Source: an uncultured Acetatifactor sp. (GTDB taxonomy: Bacteria > Bacillota > Clostridia > Lachnospirales > Lachnospiraceae). Taken from it: 22,029 bases of DNA. Position 1 is the first letter of the stretch. Every line of letters starts with the position of its first letter. The translations under genes were made by a program, and so were the position numbers. Shown one piece after another: positions 15,188-22,029 of the stretch. The notes beneath the pieces were generated by a model. The model was not told the origin of the DNA, made no database searches, and worked only from the letters and a program-made list of their open reading frames with translations. The stretch spans positions 1-22,029 of the forward strand of contig CAJUFO010000075.1 in NCBI GenBank assembly GCA_910585615.1, given 5' to 3'.

Positions 15188-16069
15188 TCACAGCCTGGGA
15201 TACAGCTCCTGGAAGATGGCGTCCATCAGCGGCTTCCCCTCCCTGCATTCCGCCACCGTGGAAATCACGGCATCCTTGTCCCGCAGGATGATGGAGAGCT
15301 GCAGATACTTGCCGTCCGCCCGGAAAGACCCGCAGGGGCCGCCCCAGAACAGATATCCGTAGCCGTAGTCCTCCTCAAGCCCGGTGGGAACCTGGGCCTT
15401 CAGGCTCTCCGCCACCCAGTCCGCCGGAACCAGCTGTTTTCCCTCCCACATGCCGTCCTGCAGGTACAGCACCCCCAGTTTGTGCAGCTCGGTCAGCGTC
15501 AGGAACAGGCCTCCGGCCCCAAAGGTATAGCCCAGCGGATCCGTCTCCCAGGTGGGGCGGCGGATGCCCATCGGGGCGAAGAGCCGGGGCGTCAGATAGG
15601 ACACCAGGTCGCAGCCCGCCCTGCGCTGCACCAGCACGCCTGCCAGGTAGGGGCCTACATTGTTATAGACGAACCTGGTTCCCGGGCGGCAGGTGAAGGG
15701 AAAGGCCAGCGACATCTTCACCCAGTCCTCCTGCTCATACAGCGGGCGCTGTGCCCCCATCAGCCGGGCCTCCTCCTGCCCCAGGCACATGGTCAGGAGG
15801 TCGCGCACGGTGGCCTGCTCCAGATATTCGTTCACTTGTCCCGGCAGGTCCTTCGGAAAGGCGTCCACCAGCCTCTCCTCCAGAGCCAATAAACCCTCTC
15901 TGACGGCAATCCCCACCGCCGCCGAGGTAAAGCTCTTGCTGGCGGAATACACATTGCGGCGACACTCCTCGTCCCACAGATGCTTCCATATGTCCCTGCC
16001 GCCCTGGCTGACCTTCACGCCCAGAATCCCCGTCTTCTCCGTGCGCTCCATAAATTTTCCGAAATCCAT
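15188..16069 (-). CDS. Serine hydrolase, beta-lactamase class C / penicillin-binding family
   Basis: 293 residues of the beta-lactamase-related family (PF00144 type). Seen: the SxxK motif YSASKSFTS with nucleophile S42 and K45; the YxN motif VYNN with Y135 and N137; GYGYLFWGG and a C-terminal FRADGKY segment where the third motif would be, in place of the usual KTG. No signal peptide is present, so it should be cytoplasmic, which argues against a true beta-lactamase and for an esterase or peptidase. The substrate is unknown. The start has GAGGGAG close by. It is a single gene with a leader of about 200 nt that contains copy B of the structured element, while copy A lies just after its stop codon. 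Confidence 0.88.
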   Translation of the reverse strand: MDFGKFMERTEKTGILGVKVSQGGRDIWKHLWDEECRRNVYSASKSFTSAAVGIAVREGLLALEERLVDAFPKDLPGQVNEYLEQATVRDLLTMCLGQEEARLMGAQRPLYEQEDWVKMSLAFPFTCRPGTRFVYNNVGPYLAGVLVQRRAGCDLVSYLTPRLFAPMGIRRPTWETDPLGYTFGAGGLFLTLTELHKLGVLYLQDGMWEGKQLVPADWVAESLKAQVPTGLEEDYGYGYLFWGGPCGSFRADGKYLQLSIILRDKDAVISTVAECREGKPLMDAIFQELYPRL

Positions 16070-16124
16070 GTTCTCCCTCGCTTTCTCGCTTTTGATAATT
16101 TCATGGCATCACATAAAGCTGTCC

Positions 16125-16344
16125 CTGCCAACCGGATTTTGCCCCAGAAAAGGAAGAATCTCCCTAGAAAGGGAGGATGCCAGGAGACTTGCGTCCCCTG
16201 GCAATAATTATGAAAAAGTTATTTAGTAAGCTGTGGCTGGCAGTAGCAGCTGCCTCGTTACAAGTATTAGTATAGTAAAAAGAAATGTCTAAAGAATGAG
16301 GATAATTCAAAGATTGCTTGAATGATTTGTAAACAAAATATGAA
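16125..16344 (-). ncRNA. Structured element, copy B (candidate regulatory leader of the serine hydrolase gene)
   Basis: On the minus strand: TTCATATTTTG, CATTCAAG, TTCTTT (16296-16291) - 16 bases - TATACT (16274-16269), the 23-base core (16229-16207), then an 11-bp hairpin (16203-16193 with 16188-16178, one G-U) closed by GCAA. The distance from the first block to TATACT is 70 bases in both copies. Stem bases differ from copy A but pairing is kept, and the loop changes from UUCG to a GNRA type, which points to selection on RNA structure. It ends about 55 bases before the serine hydrolase ATG and probably provides its promoter and 5' leader. Confidence 0.5.
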
Positions 16345-16368
16345 CGGCCGCCCGCTGCTCCCAGACGC

Positions 16369-16410
16369 GGAAAAGGGCAACCGCCCGCTTTGCCGGGGAC
16401 TGCCCTTTCC
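16369..16410 (-). terminator. Probable terminator of fba
   Basis: On the minus strand GGAAAGGGCA (16410-16401) pairs with TGCCCTTTTCC (16379-16369), with a GC-rich inner stem. The T's are partly inside the stem and no longer T-run follows. It lies about 50 bases after the fba stop. Confidence 0.55.
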
Positions 16411-16462
16411 TTCCATGTCACATTCCATGTCAATTCATATCATCCACGTCGCTTCAATATGC

Positions 16463-17326
16463 TCAGGCCTTGCCAACGGAACCGAACAGCTCCATCTTCT
16501 CCTTCACGGTAGCCTTGATGGCCTCGAAGCCGGGAGCCAGGAGCTTTCTGGGGTCGAAGCCCTTGCCCTGCTGGTCCTTGCCCTCTTCGATGTACTTGCG
16601 GGTAGCGGCAGCAAAGGAAAGCTGGCACTCTGTGTTCACGTTAATCTTGGCTACGCCCAGGCTGATGGCCTTCTTAATCATGTCGGCAGGGATGCCTGTG
16701 CCGCCGTGGAGCACCAGAGGCATGTCCCCGGTGAGCTGCTGAACGGCGTCCAAGGTCTCGAAACTCAGTCCCTTCCAGTTGGCGGGATATTTGCCGTGGA
16801 TGTTGCCGATGCCTGCCGCCAGGAAGTCCACGCCCAGGTCGGCGATGGCCTTGCACTCCTTAGGATCCGCGCACTCGCCCATACCTACTACACCGTCTTC
16901 CTCGCCGCCGATGGAGCCGACCTCGGCCTCGATGGAAATGCCCTTGCCGTGGGCTGCCGCTACCAGCTCTGTGGTCTTGGCCACGTTCTCCTCGATGGGG
17001 TAGTGGGAGCCGTCGAACATGACGGACGAGAAGCCGGCCTCCATGCACTTATAGCAGTGCTCATAGGAGCCGTGATCTAAGTGCAGGGCCACGGGCACGT
17101 CGATGTCCAAATCCTTCAGCAGGCCGTTCACCATGCCTACGACTACGTCATAGCCGCCCATGTACTTTCCCGCGCCCTCGGATACGCCCAGGATGACGGG
17201 AGACTTGCACTCCTTGGCGGTCAACAGAATGGCCTTGGTCCACTCCAGGTTGTTGATGTTGAACTGTCCTACTGCATAGTGGCCGGCCTTGGCCTTTTTC
17301 AACATTTCTGCTGCTGATACTAACAT
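16463..17326 (-). CDS. fba: Class II fructose-1,6-bisphosphate aldolase
   Basis: Cleaves fructose 1,6-bisphosphate to dihydroxyacetone phosphate and glyceraldehyde 3-phosphate in glycolysis, and runs in reverse in gluconeogenesis. The 287-residue length fits the short Gram-positive class II type. Seen: the catalytic Asp and zinc ligand in LHLDHGS (D84, H85), the acidic loop SIEAEVGSIGGEEDG (131-145), zinc histidines in GNIHGKYP (H177) and VLHGGTGIP (H207), and the phosphate-binding INVNTE segment (228-233). ATG at 17326 follows GGAGG at good spacing. It has its own promoter and lies downstream of the lipid kinase gene. Confidence 0.96.
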   Translation of the reverse strand: MLVSAAEMLKKAKAGHYAVGQFNINNLEWTKAILLTAKECKSPVILGVSEGAGKYMGGYDVVVGMVNGLLKDLDIDVPVALHLDHGSYEHCYKCMEAGFSSVMFDGSHYPIEENVAKTTELVAAAHGKGISIEAEVGSIGGEEDGVVGMGECADPKECKAIADLGVDFLAAGIGNIHGKYPANWKGLSFETLDAVQQLTGDMPLVLHGGTGIPADMIKKAISLGVAKINVNTECQLSFAAATRKYIEEGKDQQGKGFDPRKLLAPGFEAIKATVKEKMELFGSVGKA

Positions 17327-17368
17327 GATTACATACCTCCATTTTTTATTGATAGCTATTGCCGAATA

Positions 17369-17392
17369 CGGAAATTATATCATACATTTCCG
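17369..17392 (-). promoter_or_regulatory. fba promoter with overlapping inverted repeat (possible operator)
   Basis: On the minus strand TGATATAAT forms an extended -10 (17382-17374); the -35 (TTCCAA) is weak. A perfect inverted repeat CGGAAAT-N10-ATTTCCG (17369-17375 with 17386-17392) encloses the -10, as a repressor operator would. Confidence 0.65.
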
Positions 17393-17420
17393 CAAATTGG
17401 AATAGCCCGATTACCTTTAT

Positions 17421-18332
17421 CTACTCCGGCAGCGGCTTTACCCGGATGTCCATTCCCTTATACACGTTGCGTATGGTCACTTTTTTATGGCTGCCGCCGT
17501 TCTCGCCGTCCAGGGTCCATGCCACGGCCTCTTTGGACTCGAATGTGAGCTCCGCGGTGCGGAAACAGTACATGGCATTGGTGTCGATGGAGCGGTTGAG
17601 CAGGGAAATCATGATATTGCTCAGCTCGATAGGGCTCTTGGGCATCTTAATCAATGTCACCTCGAACAGGCCGTCGTCCAGCTTCACGTTCCTGCCGGTG
17701 ATGTTCTTGAAGCCGCCCACGGAGAGGGAATTGGTCACCATGCCGAAGATGAAGTCGTCCTCCACCTCGTTCCCGTCCCAGCTCACCTTCACGGGAAAGG
17801 AGCGTATCGAGGACAGGCTCTTCACGCCCTCCAGCAGGTACGCCATATGGCCCAGCACGTTCTTCATCTCCTGCTCGGTCTCATAGGACACGTCCGTGAA
17901 CAGTCCAAAGGCGGCGATGTATACGAACACATCGTCCACGTCCTCATATCGGAAGGTGCCGATGTCGCAGGGAAAGTCCCTGCCCCGCACCGCTATCCGG
18001 GCGGCGCGCACCATGTTCTTGGGCAGGGAAATGCTGCCCCCGAAGTCATTGGTGCTCCCTGCGGGGATATAGCCGATGGGGGTGCGCAGACCGCTTTGAA
18101 TCATTCCCGTCACTACCTCATCCAGGGTACCGTCGCCGCCGCTGCATACTACCAGCTCATAATCCTTCCGGCGGCCCGCCACCACAGCCCTTGCGTCATC
18201 CCGCTTCTGTGTGGGCGCTACCGTAATCTCATACCCTTCCTGGGCGAAGACATCCAGTATGTCAGCCAGCTTGTTCCTGATCTGGGCCTTGCCGGCTTTG
18301 GGATTGTATACGAAAAGCAGCTTTCTCTCCAT
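17421..18332 (-). CDS. Diacylglycerol kinase-family lipid kinase (YegS/BmrU/DgkB-like)
   Basis: 303 residues. Seen: VYNPKAGK (8-15) at the start of the catalytic domain, the nucleotide-binding signature SGGDGTLDEV (64-73), IPAGSTNDFGGS (89-100), and a C-terminal beta-sandwich part with GGFKNITGRNVKLDDGLFEV. Such enzymes phosphorylate diacylglycerol or related lipids and recycle diacylglycerol released when lipoteichoic acid is made. The exact lipid is not shown by the sequence. The gene starts 12 bases after the HPr-like gene with only a weak AAGG site, so it is probably translated as part of the same mRNA. Confidence 0.9.
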   Translation of the reverse strand: MERKLLFVYNPKAGKAQIRNKLADILDVFAQEGYEITVAPTQKRDDARAVVAGRRKDYELVVCSGGDGTLDEVVTGMIQSGLRTPIGYIPAGSTNDFGGSISLPKNMVRAARIAVRGRDFPCDIGTFRYEDVDDVFVYIAAFGLFTDVSYETEQEMKNVLGHMAYLLEGVKSLSSIRSFPVKVSWDGNEVEDDFIFGMVTNSLSVGGFKNITGRNVKLDDGLFEVTLIKMPKSPIELSNIMISLLNRSIDTNAMYCFRTAELTFESKEAVAWTLDGENGGSHKKVTIRNVYKGMDIRVKPLPE

Positions 18333-18344
18333 AGGCCAGCGCCT

Positions 18345-18602
18345 TTATTCCCCGCTGGTGAGAAATCCCGTGATTCCGTCCAGGGCGGTGTCCTCGTCGG
18401 TTCCTTCCGCGGAAATCTCCAGGTTCTCGCTCAGATCCATCCCCAGCGTCATCATGCCCATGATGCTCTTGGCATTCACCCTCTTGTCGCCGGACTGGAT
18501 GTAGATGGAGCTTTCATACTTGCTGGCCTTCTGCACCAGCATGGCGATATGCCTCGCCATCTGCTCCCCCTCCAGATTGATGCTGATATTCTTCTTTTTC
18601 AT
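18345..18602 (-). CDS. HPr-like protein lacking the catalytic histidine (Crh-like)
   Basis: 85 residues, exactly the usual HPr length, and the alignment needs no gap. Position 15, the histidine that accepts phosphate from enzyme I of the PTS, is methionine here (EGEQMARHIAM), and the normally conserved Pro18 is His. Ser46, the target of HPr kinase, is intact in NAKSIMGMM. This is the pattern of B. subtilis Crh (Gln15, Ser46), which acts in catabolite repression but not in sugar transport. Its place after rapZ and whiA matches the position of crh in the B. subtilis yvcJ-yvcK-yvcL-crh operon. ATG at 18602 follows AAGGAGG; an in-frame extension to 18635 was rejected. A Crh-like regulatory role is inferred. 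Confidence 0.88.
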   Translation of the reverse strand: MKKKNISINLEGEQMARHIAMLVQKASKYESSIYIQSGDKRVNAKSIMGMMTLGMDLSENLEISAEGTDEDTALDGITGFLTSGE

Positions 18603-18662
18603 GAATTCTTCCTCCTTGCGCGCTTTGGCACGCATGTTCTGGTTCCATTGTCCCTATGTTAC

Positions 18663-19544
18663 TTATAATCTTGCTTTCTCCGCCAGCTCGCTGAGCCTGC
18701 GCAGTCTATGGTTTACGCCGGACTTTCCCAGTGGCGGGTCGAAGCGCTCGCCCAGCTCCTTCAGGGGAGCATCCGGATATTCCAATCGCATCTCCGCCAT
18801 CCTGCGCAGGGGCTCTGGCAGGTTCTGGAAGCCATAATGAATCCTCAGGAATTCAATGTCCTCCACCTGCCTGGCCGCCGCGGTGACGGTCTTGGCTATA
18901 TTGGCGGTCTCGCAGTTCACCCGCCGGTTCACGGCGCCTCGCATCTCCTTCAGGATCCGCATGTTCTCCAGGTTCATCAGGGACACCGGGGCCTCGCAGA
19001 CGTTCAGCAGGTCCACGATGCCGGCCCCCTCCTTTAAATAGACCACATGGTACTTCTTCCGGAGAATAATCTTGGAATCGATGTCAAAGCTCCTGATCGC
19101 TTCCTGGAGCTGCCTGGCCTTCCTCTCGTCCGTGCAGTCGAACTCCAGATGGTATGCCTTTGTGGGATCGCTCATAGAGCCTATGGCCAGGAACGCCCCC
19201 CGCAGGAAAGCCCTCCTACAGCAGGAGTTCTTGATCAGGAGCGGGCTCACCGGCTCTACCAGGCTTCCTAGCTTCGTAAACAGCCCCTGGAGCTCCTCCT
19301 CGTCCAATATCCTGTCCGTATCTATATTATATGTTTTTTTCAGCAATGTAAAGCCTTTTCTGGCCACAGCCTCATTTTCTGTCTGGAAGCCCAGGGTATA
19401 TCCGGCTTTTCCCCCGGATTCCCCCCCGCTTCGCCCATATGCGCCGCAGAAATTCATGAGGGCGGCCAGCTCCGCTATCTGGCAATGCCTGGCGGGATTC
19501 ATCCGCTTTGCCAGCTCCTTCTTCACTTCACCAGAAAATGACAT
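18663..19544 (-). CDS. whiA: DNA-binding protein WhiA
   Basis: 293 residues. The N-terminal half is the degenerate LAGLIDADG homing-endonuclease-type fold, seen in SCCRRAFLRGAFLAIGS (107-123) and YHLEF (131-135). The C-terminal part PDAPLKELGERFDPPLGKSGVNHRLRRL is the WhiA helix-turn-helix. WhiA controls cell division and sporulation genes in actinobacteria and affects division in B. subtilis. ATG at 19544 lies two bases after the rapZ stop, with AGGGGAAA inside the end of rapZ, which implies tight coupling. The frame runs open to 19817 inside rapZ, but that reading is out of frame with a real gene and was excluded. Confidence 0.95.
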   Translation of the reverse strand: MSFSGEVKKELAKRMNPARHCQIAELAALMNFCGAYGRSGGESGGKAGYTLGFQTENEAVARKGFTLLKKTYNIDTDRILDEEELQGLFTKLGSLVEPVSPLLIKNSCCRRAFLRGAFLAIGSMSDPTKAYHLEFDCTDERKARQLQEAIRSFDIDSKIILRKKYHVVYLKEGAGIVDLLNVCEAPVSLMNLENMRILKEMRGAVNRRVNCETANIAKTVTAAARQVEDIEFLRIHYGFQNLPEPLRRMAEMRLEYPDAPLKELGERFDPPLGKSGVNHRLRRLSELAEKARL

Positions 19545-19546
19545 GT

Positions 19547-20413
19547 CTATTTCCCCTGCTGCGTAATGTCGCGGTGGTACAGCTTGCAGCCGTACCCTCC
19601 CCTGCCCTTCATGCGCCGGTACAACTCCCTCGCCAGCGTGACGCTGCGGTGCTGCCCCCCTGTGCAGCCGATGGCCACCACCAGGCGGTTCTTTCCCTCT
19701 TTCACATAGTTCGGTATCAGGAACTCCAGCATGTCCGTGAGCTTCTCCAGGAAGACCTCCGCCTCCCGGAAGCCCATCACGTACTCCTGGACCTCCCTGT
19801 CGTTCCCGGTCTTGCATTTGAGCTCCTCTATATAAAAAGGATTGGGGAGGAAGCGCACGTCCAGCACAAGATCCGCGTCCGCCGGGATGCCGTGCTTGAA
19901 GCCAAAGGACATCACCGTCACCATAAGGCTGTTGTACGCCGCGTCCTCCACGAAAATGCGGTTCAGCTCCTCCTTCAGCTCCCTTGTGAGCAGGTTCGAG
20001 GTGTCAATTACATAATCGGCATGCCGGCGGATATTCTCAAGTACCCTGCGCTCGATTCTGACGCCGTCCTCCACACGCTTGTCCATGGCAAGGGGATGGA
20101 CGCGCCTGGTCTCCTTGTATCTCTTGATCAGGACGCCCTCGTCAGCGTCCATGAAGAGAATCTCCAGCTTCGTGCCCAGGCTCTTAAGCTTCTCCAGAAT
20201 CTTCGTGGCATCCTCAAAGCTCTGGTCGGAGCGCACGTCCAGCCCCAGAGCCACCTTGCCCACCTCGCTGCCGGGCATGGAGACCAGCTCCGCGAATTTC
20301 TCCACCAGCGACACCGGAAGATTATCCACACAGTAAAAGCCCACATCCTCCAGCATCTTCAGGGCGGTGCTCTTCCCCCCGCCGCTCATCCCCGTGACTA
20401 CTACGAATCTCAT
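19547..20413 (-). CDS. rapZ: RNase adapter / nucleotide-binding protein RapZ (YvcJ)
   Basis: 288 residues, the normal length. The N-terminal P-loop is VVTGMSGGGKSTALKMLED, with GMSGGGKST at 8-16. The C-terminal domain carries LVVAIGCTGGQHRSVTLARELYRR, the conserved block that in E. coli RapZ binds glucosamine-6-phosphate and RNA partners. YvcJ of B. subtilis hydrolyses GTP/ATP and is linked to competence; a role in sensing amino sugars next to murB is plausible but inferred. ATG at 20413 has GGAGGA close upstream. The gap to murB is 51 bases. Confidence 0.95.
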   Translation of the reverse strand: MRFVVVTGMSGGGKSTALKMLEDVGFYCVDNLPVSLVEKFAELVSMPGSEVGKVALGLDVRSDQSFEDATKILEKLKSLGTKLEILFMDADEGVLIKRYKETRRVHPLAMDKRVEDGVRIERRVLENIRRHADYVIDTSNLLTRELKEELNRIFVEDAAYNSLMVTVMSFGFKHGIPADADLVLDVRFLPNPFYIEELKCKTGNDREVQEYVMGFREAEVFLEKLTDMLEFLIPNYVKEGKNRLVVAIGCTGGQHRSVTLARELYRRMKGRGGYGCKLYHRDITQQGK

Positions 20414-20464
20414 AATGTCCTCCGGCCGCCCAATCCTCCGGACGGCCATGTCAACAACCCTGTC

Positions 20465-21373
20465 CTATCCCAAAAACACAATCTCCGGCTCCAGGTCCAC
20501 CCGGAACCTCTCCTTCACCCGTGCCTGTATCTCCTCTATGAGGGCCCGCACATCCCGGGCCGTGGCGTCTCCGGTATTTATCACGAAGCCGCAGTGCTTC
20601 TCGGAGACCTGGGCGCCGCCGATCCGGTATCCGGCGAAGCCCGCCTCCATGATCAGCTTCCCGGCGAAATGCCCCTCAGGCCGCTTGAAGGTGCTGCCGG
20701 CGCTGGGGTACTCCAGGGGCTGCTTCTCCCTGCGCCTTGCGGCCAGTTCCTCCATTTTCGCCCGGATGGCCTCCCTGTCCCCCGGCTCCAGCCGGAAGGT
20801 GACCTCCGTCACCGTGAAGGCGCTGCCCCGGATGACGCTGCCGCGATACCGGAACTCCATGGTATCGTTGTCCAGCTCCATGGACTCGCCCTCCTTGCTC
20901 ACCACCCGGACCTGGTTCACCACCTGGCTCATCTCTCCCCCGTAGGCCCCGGCGTTCATCACCACGCCGCCTCCTACCGTGCCGGGTATGCCGGAGGCGA
21001 ACTCGAAGCCCGCAAGCCCGTGCTCCAAAGCGGCGGCCGCCACCTGCCTTAAGGTAGCGCCTGCCTTGGCGATGATATGGCATCCCTGTACGGAAATATC
21101 GCTCATCTTTTGTCCTATCTGCAGGACTACGCCCCTGTACCCGGCGTCGTCCACCAGCAGATTGCTCCCGTTGCCCAGCACAAAAAACGGTACGCCCGCC
21201 AGCCCCAGATACCGCCGCACTTTCCTAAGCTGTTCCTCGTCCTCCAACTGCACAAAGCAATCGGCAGGTCCCCCTATCCGAAAGGTAGTGTGGCCTGCCA
21301 TTGGCTCCTGCAGGTGGATGTTGTCCCGGGGCACGTATCTTTGTAATGCTTCCACCACTGCTCCACTAATCAT
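20465..21373 (-). CDS. murB: UDP-N-acetylenolpyruvoylglucosamine reductase
   Basis: Second step of UDP-MurNAc synthesis in the cytoplasm: NADPH-dependent, FAD-containing reduction of the enolpyruvyl group. 302 residues. Seen: the FAD-binding blocks TTFRIGGPAD (29-38), VLGNGSNLLV (65-74) and SGIPGTVGGGVVMNAGAYGGE (127-147); YRGS (176-179); the proton-donor serine block YPSAGSTFKRP (222-232); and the C-terminal LEPEIVFLG with the catalytic Glu. The ribosome binding site AAGGGA is somewhat far from the ATG. The gap from the ROK gene upstream is 48 bases, so the two are likely in one operon. Confidence 0.96.
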   Translation of the reverse strand: MISGAVVEALQRYVPRDNIHLQEPMAGHTTFRIGGPADCFVQLEDEEQLRKVRRYLGLAGVPFFVLGNGSNLLVDDAGYRGVVLQIGQKMSDISVQGCHIIAKAGATLRQVAAAALEHGLAGFEFASGIPGTVGGGVVMNAGAYGGEMSQVVNQVRVVSKEGESMELDNDTMEFRYRGSVIRGSAFTVTEVTFRLEPGDREAIRAKMEELAARRREKQPLEYPSAGSTFKRPEGHFAGKLIMEAGFAGYRIGGAQVSEKHCGFVINTGDATARDVRALIEEIQARVKERFRVDLEPEIVFLG

Positions 21374-21421
21374 TGAAATTGACTTCCCTTTTCTATTTGA
21401 TTCCCGGCAGGTATGCCGCGG

Positions 21422-22029
21422 CTACCCGTTGTCCCGCAGGAGCAATGCCGCCGCGCCGTAGATGCCGGCATCGTTCCCAAGCTCGGCCAGGACGAACTTC
21501 GCGCCCCTGCACTGGGGGAACGCGTACTTCTTGAAATTGGGCTCCACAAAGGTCAGGAGGATATCCCCGGCCTTGGACACGCCGCCGCCGATGACGAAGG
21601 CCTCCGGGTTCACCACTGCCGCCACGATGGCCAGGCCCTTGCCCAGATAGTCCCCGAAGCGCTCCGCGATTTCTATGGCCACCCCGTCCCCTGCCTTCAC
21701 GGCATCGAACACGGCCTTGGCGCTGACCTTTCCCCGGCACAGGACGCTTTCCTTCTCATCCTCCCCCAGGCGGCGCTTCGCCAGGCGCACGATGCCCGTG
21801 GCGGAGGCGTACTGCTCCAGGCAGCCGCTGTTCCCGCAGTTGCAGCGCTCCTCCTCCCCGTCCTGGAGATGGAGATGCCCGATCTCGCCGCCTGCCCCCG
21901 TGGAACCGGCCAGGAGCCTGCCGTCTACGATGATGCCGCCGCCCACGCCTGTGCCCAGGGTCACGGCCACCATGTTCTCATAGCCCTTGCCGCCGCCCTG
22001 CCACAGCTCGCCGAAAGCGGCCACATTGG
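21422..22029 (-). CDS. glcK: ROK-family glucokinase (N-terminus outside window)
   Basis: About 202 C-terminal residues are visible; the start lies beyond the right edge. The first residues read NVAAFGELWQGGGKG, which follows the catalytic aspartate region in ROK kinases. Seen: TLGTGVGGGIIVDG (phosphate/sugar binding), GEIGHLHL with the sugar-contacting Glu and His, the ROK zinc motif CNCGNSGCLEQY, and PEAFVIGGGVSKAG (second nucleotide-binding block). Glucokinase is the most likely member, supported by the nearby fba and Crh-like genes, but N-acetylglucosamine or mannose kinases share these motifs. Confidence 0.88.
   Translation of the reverse strand, partial: NVAAFGELWQGGGKGYENMVAVTLGTGVGGGIIVDGRLLAGSTGAGGEIGHLHLQDGEEERCNCGNSGCLEQYASATGIVRLAKRRLGEDEKESVLCRGKVSAKAVFDAVKAGDGVAIEIAERFGDYLGKGLAIVAAVVNPEAFVIGGGVSKAGDILLTFVEPNFKKYAFPQCRGAKFVLAELGNDAGIYGAAALLLRDNG

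Noticed and set aside
19508..21052. Plus-strand open frame of 514 residues
   Set aside because: Runs antisense across rapZ and murB, both well supported on the other strand.

Overview
The window reads as chromosomal DNA of a GC-rich Clostridia, most likely a Lachnospiraceae gut-type bacterium (Bacillota). The reasons are strong AGGAGG-type ribosome binding sites, Gram-positive sigma-A promoters, the murB-rapZ-whiA-HPr gene order, a DUF4358 lipoprotein next to MBOAT and DHHW genes, and an ammonium transporter fused to PII. Most genes lie on the minus strand, so the right-hand end is upstream. Assignment is by protein recognition only; no search was run.

Right to left on the minus strand: a ROK-family glucokinase cut by the window edge (21422-22029), murB, rapZ, whiA, an HPr-like protein that lacks the catalytic histidine (Crh-like), a lipid/diacylglycerol kinase, and class II fructose-bisphosphate aldolase with its own promoter and a possible overlapping operator. 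This block joins glycolysis, peptidoglycan precursor synthesis and carbon-status signalling. A serine hydrolase (beta-lactamase family) follows, enclosed between two inverted copies of a roughly 200-bp element with promoter-like and RNA-like features.

The middle holds a plus-strand cyclophilin, a minus-strand GNAT acetyltransferase, and an Amt-PII fusion behind a strong promoter with an early terminator hairpin in its leader. Next come a degraded transposase-like fragment and a plus-strand set of hflK-like, hflC-like and one-TM small protein genes, the SPFH membrane-protease modulators.

The left part is a minus-strand set: DUF4358 lipoprotein, MBOAT O-acyltransferase, DHHW/AlgJ-like protein (together a likely cell-surface glycan acylation unit), a HAD phosphatase and rsmA. 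Beyond it, with its own promoter, lies a very large acidic TPR protein with 14-residue repeats and a degenerate AAA-like domain, cut by the left window edge.

The items most worth follow-up are the paired structured element around the beta-lactamase-family gene, the amt leader attenuator, the Crh-like HPr, and the acidic repeat protein. No rRNA, tRNA, CRISPR array, prophage or intact insertion sequence was seen.
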